64,000 bases of DNA from Bacteroidales bacterium (lineage in GTDB: Bacteria > Bacteroidota > Bacteroidia > Bacteroidales > UBA932): NCBI GenBank assembly GCA_017447265.1, contig JAFSOA010000006.1:156006-220005 (forward strand), in the 5' to 3' direction. Positions 27,082 to 35,976 of the stretch are shown piece after piece. The position numbers and the translations under genes were made by a program. Position 1 is the first letter of the stretch, and every line of letters begins with the position of its first letter. Below the pieces are notes generated by a model that was given only the letters and a program-made list of their open reading frames with translations, made no database searches and was not told the origin of the DNA.

Positions 27082-27506
27082 GCATCGCGCAGGTCGGCTA
27101 GAAAGTGAATGAATACACTTTCTCTCGCGCTGCGAACCGGATAGCCCATATCTTCCAGATACGCGGTAATGGCCACGTAATCTTCCTCCGTCACGCCGTT
27201 CAGCACTTTCAACGACTCGGCTGGCAACTGCACCAAGTCCAGCAGGACTTCCAGTTCATTGTCCAACAGGAGCTTTCTGGTCGTTTCGGGGAGATTCAGG
27301 TCCATTGTCTTCATCGCCAGGGACGGATCCCGGTCAATGGCCTCCCGCAACGCCTGCGCACAGAGGAAGGAGCTCCATCGTAGCCTGTCCTGTGCCTTGA
27401 CCGCCGTGCGATAGCGGGAGCGCAGATCTTCCTCCGTGTACTTCGCACGGAGAAGGGACACCTGCTCGGCAAGCCAGGGATTGGGGGAATGATGGCGCGC
27501 AGGCAT
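27078..27506 (-). CDS. Small protein with alpha-CTD-like helix-hairpin-helix domain
   Basis: 142 residues with no signal or membrane segment. Residues 9-127 align throughout with residues 193-310 of the next gene upstream (NPWLA, YTEEDLRSRYRTAVKAQD against EEGKLRECYARAAEGDPG, LRWSSFLCAQAL against LRWDFFLAQEAL), so it is a shortened paralog. The C-terminal part (LLDLVQLPAESLKVLNGVTE, then ITAYLEDMG) has the form of the RNA polymerase alpha C-terminal helix-hairpin-helix fold. It is the last gene of the five-gene accessory operon, 5 nt after its paralog. Function unknown; binding of DNA or of a protein partner is inference. Confidence 0.7.
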   Translation of the reverse strand: MPARHHSPNPWLAEQVSLLRAKYTEEDLRSRYRTAVKAQDRLRWSSFLCAQALREAIDRDPSLAMKTMDLNLPETTRKLLLDNELEVLLDLVQLPAESLKVLNGVTEEDYVAITAYLEDMGYPVRSARESVFIHFLADLRDA

Positions 27507-27511
27507 AGGGC

Positions 27512-28957
27512 TTATTGCTTTGCGGCGGCCTCAGCGGCCAGTTGGCGGCATTTCTCCACCTCTTCCGACGCACCCCGCTCCTCATAGATGCTGGCAGCCA
27601 GGTTGAAACGGAGCAAGGCCGTTGTCGCCTGGCCCAGTTCGAGGAGCCATTTTCCTACATCGCGATGCGCGTCGGCCGCGAGGAGGTGCATATAACCGTA
27701 TGTGTATTCAAAATACGTCACCATAGCCGTCGCGTAGTCATTGAAGTTATGCGTGATTTCCGGACAAATGCCTCGTTTCTCCATCACGAAGTTGCAGTAC
27801 AGGCAAAGGATCGAAGCCCGGCGTTCGACATCGATGTTTTTCTCATCGCATAAACGGTAGAGCGACTGGAAGGCGCGCACGGTTTCCTGGATGCGGACAG
27901 GATCGTCGCCACAGCTTTTCCGGAGCGTATCCACTTTCCTGAGCGCCGCACGATAAGCGCCGTAGCGCTGTTCCCGCTCGCGCGCATCTTCCCTGCGGCT
28001 GATCTTCCAGGTTTCCGCGTAAGCCCCTTTCGCCAAGTGGCAGCCGTTGGCAGCCAGATAGTCGTTGATCTCCTTTACGTTCTCCGGGCTGATGCCTTCC
28101 AACTCCCTGAGTTCTTCTTTCGTAATCTGCAGCAAGTCGTAGATCCTTTCGGCCCCGTGGTTGCCCAAGCGCGCCTGCACTTCATACGGAAGCGGTGTTT
28201 CCGCAATCCGCAGGGAATAGAAAGGATTGTACCGGGCCGCCTCCTCGAGGGCTTCCTGCGCCAGGAAGAAATCCCACCGCAGGCCCGGATCACCCTCCGC
28301 GGCACGCGCGTAGCATTCCCGCAGTTTTCCTTCTTCCTGCGTCGTCCGGAATATCGCCAGAAGGCCCGCCAGCCAGGGATTGACGGAAGCATCGGGATTC
28401 GGCTTCGCCAGGCCATACTTGGGCCAGTATTGCTGCAGGTCCTGCAGGATTTCCGCCAAATCCATCCTGATTTCTACCGCCTCGATGAGTATCATTTGAA
28501 AATCACCATCCTCCTGCTCCACTTCTGCGATATTCAGGCGTTCCTCCGCGCTTGCTTCCAGGTAGTCCGCCATCTTGCTGTGCCGGAACAGGCGCTTTCC
28601 GGAGGCTAGCAGGCCAATCAGGGCGCGATAAGCGTCCTTCTTGTACACAAGCAATTTGTCATTGGACAGGCCCGTCATGTCCGCCCCGGATTCCGGAAGG
28701 TCCGGCGCAGGAACCGCCGGTCGGATCTGATATTTCTTGCAAACAGCCTCACAGGCATCCCAATAGGTTTTAAGATGGGCGAAATATTCCAGATAGTCAG
28801 CCTGCAGTACCGCCCACTCAGGGCGGATATGGCGCAGTCCCTTTTCCAGATCCTCCTCGCCTTCCGTGTATTCGAACAAGCGGTAGTATTCGTCGAACCA
28901 GGCCGGATCGAGGGAGGGTCGATCGAGTAAAAAGTGCTCAGAATGATGGGTTCCCAT
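27512..28957 (-). CDS. Multi-helical protein with alpha-CTD-like HhH domain
   Basis: 481 residues, soluble, mainly helical. The N-terminal 190 residues are unassigned. Residues 193-310 are the unit shared with the downstream paralog and include RIYDLLQITKEELRELEGIS, then VKEINDYLAANG, matching the helix-hairpin-helix of the RNA polymerase alpha C-terminal domain (GDLL, E-L, L-G, V-EI-L-G pattern). Residues about 330-481 look like TPR-type helical repeats (LLELGQATTALLRFNLAASI). It starts 4 nt after the membrane PARP-like gene and 5 nt before its paralog. It may be a scaffold or sensor in the operon; this is inference. Confidence 0.7.
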   Translation of the reverse strand: MGTHHSEHFLLDRPSLDPAWFDEYYRLFEYTEGEEDLEKGLRHIRPEWAVLQADYLEYFAHLKTYWDACEAVCKKYQIRPAVPAPDLPESGADMTGLSNDKLLVYKKDAYRALIGLLASGKRLFRHSKMADYLEASAEERLNIAEVEQEDGDFQMILIEAVEIRMDLAEILQDLQQYWPKYGLAKPNPDASVNPWLAGLLAIFRTTQEEGKLRECYARAAEGDPGLRWDFFLAQEALEEAARYNPFYSLRIAETPLPYEVQARLGNHGAERIYDLLQITKEELRELEGISPENVKEINDYLAANGCHLAKGAYAETWKISRREDAREREQRYGAYRAALRKVDTLRKSCGDDPVRIQETVRAFQSLYRLCDEKNIDVERRASILCLYCNFVMEKRGICPEITHNFNDYATAMVTYFEYTYGYMHLLAADAHRDVGKWLLELGQATTALLRFNLAASIYEERGASEEVEKCRQLAAEAAAKQ

Positions 28958-28961
28958 ATGT

Positions 28962-30524
28962 TTACAGTTTGCTGAAAAGCCAGTGTGCTTTGCCGCCGGG
29001 GATGTGCTGGATCATCTTCGTGCGGTGATTGTAGAGATAAACGGGACGGATGCGCCAGGGGTGGTTATAGCGGTTCTGCCAGTCAAACAGGCAGTACTCC
29101 CAGTAGCCGCCCCGATCATTCCACCATTCACCTGTCGTGTAGTGGTTTTGCTCTCCGTAGCGGTTCAGCGTCGGCGGATGCCCCTCGCCTCCGGCGGCCA
29201 GATAAACCTTCCAGGGTGCCAGCGAATAATTGATGATCCGCCCAAGCGAAACACGGCATACGATGAGCACGGGATTCGCGTCGCTGAGCCGGTACGGATC
29301 GTTGGCATAGCGGAGAGCGACGAGGCGGCGCGGCGCGAAATACACACCGATACCGCCCCAGCTGCTCTGACTGGCCCGGAACGTACCACTGTCCCATCCC
29401 AACAACCAGCGCAAGTCTTCGTTCCGGCCGCGGCTTCCCGCAATGTTCCGGGCCGCCGTCAGGTCCGTTCCGTGGTAAAGCGTAACGGCCGGCAGGAAGA
29501 TATCGATGACTGTCCATACGACCCCTTCCACCAGCGCGAGCACGCCGTGGAACACCGGATACTTCAAGATGCGCCAAGGCAATAGCAGCAACCACTTCCA
29601 GAAATCGCCTTCCCCTTCATTCTCGCTGCTGGGCGCAAACACCTCCAGTACCAGGTCGTAGATTTCCGTCACGCCATGGACGACGATATTGAAATAGACG
29701 GCGTTGACCGCCCGCAACGGGGTCAGGACAATGTAGAGCAGGACCTTGAGCCCTTCCAACAAGGGCCGTAGCACATCGTTGGTCGAATCCGTGAAGCGGT
29801 GCCGCTTGAAGAAGCAGCGCCAGGGTTCCGAAAGAAAGAACTGCAACTGGTTGAGCAGGTAAAACGGAAGAGAAATCAGGTAATAGCCGGTGCCGATGGT
29901 CCAGCGAAAAACACCGCCCATAGCGCCGACATCCAGGATGTCGCGCAGCCCGAACAGCACGCCGCCGATCAGCCCCAGCAGGAAGCCCAGGCCACCATTG
30001 TGGAAGACAATCCAGAAGAGCAGCGCGCCGATGCCGCCGAAGACCAGCGCCGGAGCCGCCAGGGCCAGCAGTTCTTCCTTGAATGCCAGTACCAGCAGCA
30101 CGACGCCGATGATCAGGATCCATTTGACCACCTTCCAGATGTTCAGGAGCACGGTGCGCAGCTTGCCGGGTTGCTTTTCAGGCGCAGGCGGGGTGATCTG
30201 GTTGATGAAATGGAGGTATCCGGCGTGCACGTAGCCGTCCATCGGGCCCTGCACCTTGTCCCTGAAGCTGACCTTCACCCAGTCACTGTTCGGCACGGGC
30301 GCATCTACAATCACCAGGCTGCCCGGTTCGAAGACCCCCTTGGAAGAATAGTTCCGCCCCGGCCCCGTCCGCAGATGAAGGTTCGTCGTCGTCTCCGCCC
30401 GCCACGGATACGTCCCCGCCGGCGGAATCTCCACCACCGCAGCCGCCACGTCCATCGGACACACTGACGGCAGAAGCAGCACCCAGAGCAGGGCGAGCAT
30501 CAGGTGGAAAAGGCGGAGATTCAT
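28962..30524 (-). CDS. Membrane protein with SH3b domain and PARP-like ADP-ribosyltransferase domain
   Basis: 520 residues: a signal peptide or first membrane helix (1-21), an SH3b domain at about 45-106 (NLHLRTGPGRNYS, then GYVHAGYL), several membrane helices between about 130 and 280, and a C-terminal domain from about 346. That domain has YHGT (His351), GGIGVYFAP (Tyr395) and YWEYCLFD (Glu476), in the order and wording of the H-Y-E triad of PARP-type transferases (compare HGS, G-YFAD and NEYIVYD). It would move ADP-ribose from NAD+ to a target. I infer the identity from motifs only; which side of the membrane it faces is uncertain. It lies in the middle of the accessory operon, 4 nt before the next gene. 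Confidence 0.72.
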   Translation of the reverse strand: MNLRLFHLMLALLWVLLLPSVCPMDVAAAVVEIPPAGTYPWRAETTTNLHLRTGPGRNYSSKGVFEPGSLVIVDAPVPNSDWVKVSFRDKVQGPMDGYVHAGYLHFINQITPPAPEKQPGKLRTVLLNIWKVVKWILIIGVVLLVLAFKEELLALAAPALVFGGIGALLFWIVFHNGGLGFLLGLIGGVLFGLRDILDVGAMGGVFRWTIGTGYYLISLPFYLLNQLQFFLSEPWRCFFKRHRFTDSTNDVLRPLLEGLKVLLYIVLTPLRAVNAVYFNIVVHGVTEIYDLVLEVFAPSSENEGEGDFWKWLLLLPWRILKYPVFHGVLALVEGVVWTVIDIFLPAVTLYHGTDLTAARNIAGSRGRNEDLRWLLGWDSGTFRASQSSWGGIGVYFAPRRLVALRYANDPYRLSDANPVLIVCRVSLGRIINYSLAPWKVYLAAGGEGHPPTLNRYGEQNHYTTGEWWNDRGGYWEYCLFDWQNRYNHPWRIRPVYLYNHRTKMIQHIPGGKAHWLFSKL

Positions 30525-30553
30525 GCTGAGAAAAACATCATTAAGCGTTCCCT

Positions 30554-32848
30554 TTATGCCTCAAGCACACTCCGTTTCTCGCGTCTATCATCATTGTAAC
30601 GTTTGACAAAGGTATGAACCAGGCTGACGCTTTCCTCGGGCGTTTCTGCCATGAACAGGAGAGCCAGTTTGTGACGCACAGCCTTGTCGGCGAGGTATAC
30701 ATCCAGTTGATGAGGATTGGGAAAACTGAAACCATTGTCCTTCAGATACATAAAGTTGATATAATACCCGAAATAGCGTGTAAGTTCCCACTCCATCATC
30801 TCAAGCATCTTTTTCTTGTTATAGGCAGGATCCTTGGTGTATCGCTGAAGCCATAGTGCGCTATTGTTGATATTCCGAAGATTGACCCGTAAACGGGCAA
30901 AGTCATCGACCTTGTCCTTGTCAATGATCTTGGCCATCTCATCAGAAAAAAGGCAGGAACCGGACGGCCATTTCAGATTATTGAAATGAATATCCGAAGG
31001 CTTTTGAATTCTTTTTTCAAGCATATCCTTCCGCAACTGCATAATGATTTTCATATTTGCGGCAAGATGGCGGATCAGATCTTCGAACTCAGAATAATAC
31101 AACTTTTTCTGACTTGCTTCTTCCATGGCCATCGTCCGCAACTTGCTGCGTTCGTTCAGCAAAAAGGTCAAGATAGCCACGAAAACACTAAAAATGCCAG
31201 CAATGAGAGGCGCATTGTCCTGCTGGAATATATCTTTTCCGAAAATAGCAATTATGGCGGCAAACACCAGCGGAAGAGAGATGATCAATCGCATCGCCGA
31301 CCTTGACTGACGCTGCTTGGGGGTAAGGTTACGGTCGTATTTTTCTGCTATGTTCTCTTCATTCAAAGCCTTTTTTGCTTTCAAGCCTTCCTCGGTACGG
31401 CATCCTTTCTTGATATAATAGCGTAATGAGAAACCTTTGAGATGAAGAACATATTCACGAATCTTGTTGATTTGTCTGAACAGAGTGGTGAAATTATCCA
31501 AGGTCCTTTCGGAACGAGTCCATTTCGACTGGTTGAACAATTCGTCATCAGCAGCATTCTTTGTACGATGATCCCCTTCTACAAGCCGGCATAGCTTGTT
31601 GACAAAATAACCTTCGTGCGTATACTTCGCAATCTGAGCCTTGTTGGGATCATCGTCTCCGGCGTCGTAATCATCACGGTATTTTTTCAGAATACCCTCT
31701 ATCTCTGACACTTTAAACAAAACGTGGCGGAGAAGTTTATATTGATAGTCGCTACGGAGGTAATTTTCTCTGCAGCCAAAATAGAAGGTAAGGTCCACAA
31801 GGTTGATGAGAGATGCCGTACGATGGTCCCGGAATGCCTCAAGACTGGGTGTGCTGGTAATGGAATCGCTGCGTTTGATATATCGATGCGTTTTAAACAG
31901 CGTACCAGCAAGTTTGACATCCGCATACAACAACACATAGAAATCCAGAAAGTCTTCGTATGCAGGGTGAGCTTTGAAATAATCCGCAGGTATATCTTTC
32001 CCCGGATTCATTTTTGTCATGAAAAAAGAATCCAAATCCTGAAGATACCGCTCCATCACGGACCAACTGTAGGACTTGGTCCATCCGAGCGTGCTGGCAT
32101 AGATAATATCCCGTACAGGAAAATGCTTATCGCAATACACATGCCGTCTCTCGCGCCAATCCTTGATGCGTTTCTGCCATTTTCGGCGCCAATAATAATC
32201 GCTGCCGGATTCCTCCTCGATAAATGTATCATACCAGTCGATCCGGTTCCGTCTGGGAACAAGATATTTTCTGATCCATCGCGGACAAGAGAGGAAGCGG
32301 GAGATCCGGTTATGCGATCGCCCCTGGTCTTTCGTTATGTCAAGCTTATTCTCATCCTTCACAACAAATTTTGACAGAACCACTCCGTTTGGCTGCATGT
32401 GCCTTGCAATTCTTATCAACGCCCTGTTACGCAACTCATCGTCCTGATCCAAAGATACAGCAAGGGCCTTGACATTTGTATGGCATTGATTCTGTCGAGA
32501 CGCAATAGCCACAAAGGACTTCCGAATCCTATAAGTAGCCGCAGCAGATCTCTCTCCACCGGGAGAATCGGTAAAAAACAAATTCTTGTTCTCAATAAAA
32601 GCCTTGTCGTGCAGCAAACGATTCAATCGCTGGCAATGCGAATCGTATAAACCGTCGATATGAGGGGTATCGTCATTGATTAGCAGATAAACCATTCCGC
32701 TGTAGGCATTCGCGTTCGATTGGACCGAATCCAACGCATGGGCCAACCGGGTCCAGAAATGTTCTTTTTCTACTACACTTCCCTTGTCCAGATACCCGTT
32801 GTAAACACGAATCAGAACATAAATGTCCCATTTACTTTTCCTGCTCAT
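30554..32848 (-). CDS. GT-A-like protein with two membrane helices, low GC
   Basis: 764 residues. The N terminus has features of a GT-A glycosyltransferase: an opening strand YVLIRVYNG, MVYLLINDDTPHIDGLYD at 52-69, and ALAVSLDQDDELRNRAL at 128-144 with a DxDD metal-type motif, recalling rhamnosyltransferase-like families. Residues 170-510 are helical and unassigned. Two membrane helices lie at about 518-537 and 546-564, followed by a charged C-terminal region. The gene is clearly AT-richer than both neighbours, suggesting a separate origin. The ATG at 32848 leaves a 41-nt gap to the AAA+ gene; an upstream ATG at 32923 would overlap it. The family is not certain, and a non-catalytic GT-like fold is possible. 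Confidence 0.6.
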   Translation of the reverse strand: MSRKSKWDIYVLIRVYNGYLDKGSVVEKEHFWTRLAHALDSVQSNANAYSGMVYLLINDDTPHIDGLYDSHCQRLNRLLHDKAFIENKNLFFTDSPGGERSAAATYRIRKSFVAIASRQNQCHTNVKALAVSLDQDDELRNRALIRIARHMQPNGVVLSKFVVKDENKLDITKDQGRSHNRISRFLSCPRWIRKYLVPRRNRIDWYDTFIEEESGSDYYWRRKWQKRIKDWRERRHVYCDKHFPVRDIIYASTLGWTKSYSWSVMERYLQDLDSFFMTKMNPGKDIPADYFKAHPAYEDFLDFYVLLYADVKLAGTLFKTHRYIKRSDSITSTPSLEAFRDHRTASLINLVDLTFYFGCRENYLRSDYQYKLLRHVLFKVSEIEGILKKYRDDYDAGDDDPNKAQIAKYTHEGYFVNKLCRLVEGDHRTKNAADDELFNQSKWTRSERTLDNFTTLFRQINKIREYVLHLKGFSLRYYIKKGCRTEEGLKAKKALNEENIAEKYDRNLTPKQRQSRSAMRLIISLPLVFAAIIAIFGKDIFQQDNAPLIAGIFSVFVAILTFLLNERSKLRTMAMEEASQKKLYYSEFEDLIRHLAANMKIIMQLRKDMLEKRIQKPSDIHFNNLKWPSGSCLFSDEMAKIIDKDKVDDFARLRVNLRNINNSALWLQRYTKDPAYNKKKMLEMMEWELTRYFGYYINFMYLKDNGFSFPNPHQLDVYLADKAVRHKLALLFMAETPEESVSLVHTFVKRYNDDRREKRSVLEA

Positions 32849-32889
32849 ACTCAATAGATTTTCTACAAAAAAACAATCCTTTGATGAGT

Positions 32890-35838
32890 TCAATACCCGA
32901 TCTTCCCTTTCCGTCCGTTCCATTTGAAGGTGGCGATGTCGGAGAGCTGGACCTGGTGGGTGGCGGGTTTGCGCTGGAGGCCGGATTCGCGGAGGATGAC
33001 CTGCTGGTAGATGGTGCGGGCCATGAGTTTCATGGTGCGGGCGTCTGCATATTCTTTCATCGCCGTCAGGAACTTCAGCATGTGACTTTCCGCAGCGGAC
33101 GTAAAGCTGACCTTAAACTTGGCCAGGCAGCTGCACAGGACCTGGTACAGCTCTTCGGGCGTAAAGTCCTCGAACACCAGTGTATGGTCGAATTCAAAGA
33201 CCCCCGATTCGACCATCTGCTCCACGACATTCTGGAAAGGCGCGTCCACTTCGGCCAGGACCAGTGCGCACTCGCCGCCTGCCTCGACCGTCATCTCCTT
33301 GAGTTTCAACCGGATCAGCTCAATCTCACGCCGGTTCACATAGCTGTAGGACTGGAATTCCGGCGCGTCGGCATCAATGAAAATCAGCCCGTTGCAGGAT
33401 TTCTTCACCGCCTCGCGCAGCACATTGACGCAATCCAGCTCCGACACGTTGAAGATCCGCTCTCCACGAATCTCCGTGATGCGGCTGTTCGCAATCAGGC
33501 GCATCCCTTTCAGAATGGCAGCCAGAATCTCCGCCACCGTACTCTTGCCCGTCCCGCTGTTGCCGATGAAGCGCCAGCTCAGCAGGCCCTTGCCCACATA
33601 GGGCTCCCCGATCGCGTGCAGGTAGCGCGCCGACCGGACGAAATTGTGGATGGCTTTCTTGACGCCGGCCAGCCCGGCCAGGGCATCCAGCCGCGCCAGG
33701 GCTTCGTCGATGGCCGCGTCGTCAAAGACGACGTCTTTCTGGGCCTTGCCGATCACGACATCCTCCGGAAGGATGGTGCTGAGCTGTTCGGCCGTGGGAT
33801 GTGCGATGGCTGCGGTCCGGGCGCCCAGCGTGGAGAGGATCTCGTTCTGCAGCAGGTTCTGCACGAAACGGCCGTTGCCGAAACGGGGCGAAGGCTTATC
33901 GGCTTCCTGCTCGATAATGATGCGCATGTTGGTCGCAGCGCCCTCCGTGAGGAGGAAACCCTGTTTCCGGATCATCAACTGCCCGATTTCCATCAGTTCG
34001 TCGGTGGTGTAGTCCTCGAAATTGAAGACATTCGGGAAGCGGCTTTCAATGCCCTCATTGCTCTCCAGGAGCTTTTTCATGGGCGCCGTGTAGCCGGCCA
34101 GGATGACCACCATGTCCTGATGGTCCTTGCCCAGCTCCGTAAGGAGGGAGTTCATCACGATGCGGCCGAAATCTGCGCCTTCGCTGCGCTCGACCAACTG
34201 GTAAGCTTCGTCAATGAAAAGGACGTTGCCGCGGGCACGGGCCAGTACATCCCGCATCCGCTGTTCGGTGTGGCCCTCGAACTGTCCTACGAGCTCGCTC
34301 TTCTCCGTCTTGATGACGCGGCCCTCGGAAAGGATGCCCCAGGAAGCGAACACGCGTCCGATGATTTCCGCGACAGTGGTCTTGCCGGTGCCGGGATTGC
34401 CGAGGAACGCCATGTGCAGGCGCGGCATGTTGGTGGGCAGGCCCAGTTCCATGCGGCGACCGGCGAGGCGCACGGCATGGAGGTAGTCCCGCACTTTGGT
34501 CTTGATCTTCTCCAGGCCGATGAGTTCGTCGAGCGCTTCCAGGCCCGCGTCGGGATTCGCGCTGACGGCCGGGATATCTTCGGGCAGGACGGTCTCCAGT
34601 TGCGCTTTCGTAGGCTCCGAAAGCGTGCCGATGCGCATGAACATTGCGGGGATGATGTTGTCATCAAAAAGGCGTTGCACCAGGTGGGCGTTCTGGAAGC
34701 CGGGGCCGCGGTGCTTGTACTGATGCAGAATGTAGGCCTGGAGTTTCCGGGTGGCCTCGTCCGTGAGACGCAACTTGCGCTCGGCACTGCAGGCATCGGC
34801 GATCCGGAAGAGTTCTTCCGCAGCAAAGTCTTCCATCAGGATGGGCGCCGTAAAATGCTTCTTCAGCAGCGGGTACTTGTTCAGCAGCAGGTCCATGCCA
34901 TCCGGTTCGCCGGTGAGCACCAGCATCCAGCGGGGATAGGTGGCCTTGTCGTCCAGCGCGTCGCAGAGGGCGCGGACTATATTGCCTTCCGTATCATAGT
35001 TGTGGCGGGCAACCCGGTAGAGATCGCTGGCATTGTCGAACACCAGCGCCCCGCCCTGGGCCTGCCGGATGGCCTCGACCGTTTTGTCGTACTCTTCACC
35101 GATGTGCGATCCCGAGATGTCGGACAAGTGGATGGTTTTGATCTCCTCCTTGTCCAGATAGCCCAGCAGCTTGTACAGCCGTACCAGGAAGCCGACGGCC
35201 GTGCTCTTGCCCGTGCCCGGGACGCCTGTAAAGATGGTGTGGACCGAGGGCGCATTGCCGATCAGGCCAGCTTTCCGGCGGAGGTTCCCCACCCTGTCCC
35301 GGGTCACGGTTTCCTGCATCCGCTGCTTGAAATGTTCCCAGCCGGGGAAACTTTGCAGGCCGGCCAGCAGCGCTTCCGGCGAATGACTGGTGCGGAGAAT
35401 CCGCTCGGCCCCGGAAACCAGTTTTTGGCTGGGCCATGGACCGCAGATGGGGATATGACTCGTCAGGATGCCCTGCTCGCCCCGGTAGAGATTCAGGATG
35501 AGGAAGTCTTGCTCCCCCGTTCCCAAGGTATAATCGTCTTCAAAAAGCGATGTCAGCAGTACCACTTTCGCGTGCAGGTGTCCGGCATCGTGAAAAAGGG
35601 CGACGTCCTGCGGCGAGAAAAAAGTATTCGAACTCTTGGAGCCGGCCTTCGTCGTCACTTCGATACGCAACATTTCCTCCTGCCCGATGTGGGCCAGAAC
35701 CAGGTCTACATGCACGTACAGCCCGTCTTCCGGGTTAATTTTGTCCACCATCTCCTCTACCGGCAGCTGCGCCGGATTCTCATTCAATGTGCAGCGGAAC
35801 ACATAGTCCGGCAAGAGATTCGTTTCATGGTCCATCAT
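32890..35838 (-). CDS. Triple AAA+ ATPase of the CbxX/CfxQ (SpoVK) type
   Basis: 982 residues from the ATG at 35838 (a second ATG follows at once). After an N-terminal domain of about 190 residues there are three CbxX/CfxQ-type AAA+ modules. Walker A sites: GVPGTGKST (205-213), GNPGTGKTT (480-488), GNSGTGKST (759-767). Walker B is complete only in the middle module (NVLFIDEA, 538-545); the first reads ALVFDNA and the third LIFIDADA, both lacking the catalytic glutamate. So all three may bind ATP but mainly the middle should hydrolyse it. Relatives include the Rubisco activase CbbX and Type VII ESX EccA proteins, which remodel partner proteins. It leads the accessory operon. Cytoplasmic. Confidence 0.85.
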   Translation of the reverse strand: MMDHETNLLPDYVFRCTLNENPAQLPVEEMVDKINPEDGLYVHVDLVLAHIGQEEMLRIEVTTKAGSKSSNTFFSPQDVALFHDAGHLHAKVVLLTSLFEDDYTLGTGEQDFLILNLYRGEQGILTSHIPICGPWPSQKLVSGAERILRTSHSPEALLAGLQSFPGWEHFKQRMQETVTRDRVGNLRRKAGLIGNAPSVHTIFTGVPGTGKSTAVGFLVRLYKLLGYLDKEEIKTIHLSDISGSHIGEEYDKTVEAIRQAQGGALVFDNASDLYRVARHNYDTEGNIVRALCDALDDKATYPRWMLVLTGEPDGMDLLLNKYPLLKKHFTAPILMEDFAAEELFRIADACSAERKLRLTDEATRKLQAYILHQYKHRGPGFQNAHLVQRLFDDNIIPAMFMRIGTLSEPTKAQLETVLPEDIPAVSANPDAGLEALDELIGLEKIKTKVRDYLHAVRLAGRRMELGLPTNMPRLHMAFLGNPGTGKTTVAEIIGRVFASWGILSEGRVIKTEKSELVGQFEGHTEQRMRDVLARARGNVLFIDEAYQLVERSEGADFGRIVMNSLLTELGKDHQDMVVILAGYTAPMKKLLESNEGIESRFPNVFNFEDYTTDELMEIGQLMIRKQGFLLTEGAATNMRIIIEQEADKPSPRFGNGRFVQNLLQNEILSTLGARTAAIAHPTAEQLSTILPEDVVIGKAQKDVVFDDAAIDEALARLDALAGLAGVKKAIHNFVRSARYLHAIGEPYVGKGLLSWRFIGNSGTGKSTVAEILAAILKGMRLIANSRITEIRGERIFNVSELDCVNVLREAVKKSCNGLIFIDADAPEFQSYSYVNRREIELIRLKLKEMTVEAGGECALVLAEVDAPFQNVVEQMVESGVFEFDHTLVFEDFTPEELYQVLCSCLAKFKVSFTSAAESHMLKFLTAMKEYADARTMKLMARTIYQQVILRESGLQRKPATHQVQLSDIATFKWNGRKGKIGY

Positions 35839-35861
35839 CGTAAATGCTGTGTATAACTCTA

Positions 35862-35922
35862 CAAATTTAAAAAAACTATCCGCAACAAAAACGATACAAT
35901 CCAAAGAAATTTTGTACTTTTG
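35862..35922. promoter_or_regulatory. Divergent -7 boxes for the AAA+ operon and the 36079 gene
   Basis: Minus: TAAATTTG at 35869-35862, 24 nt before the AAA+ ATG, with a TTTG only 16 nt upstream. Plus: TACTTTTG at 35915-35922, without a clear -33 box, driving a leader of about 150 nt. Confidence 0.5.
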
Positions 35923-35976
35923 CAGCCACAAGCAGTTTCCATGCACACCTGATTTTCCATTCAGTCCTGACAGACA

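Noticed and set aside
32881-35856. A 991-codon open frame on the plus strand over the AAA+ gene
   Set aside because: It is the antisense shadow of a GC-rich gene with strong third-position bias. The minus strand shows three Walker A motifs; the plus frame shows no family features.
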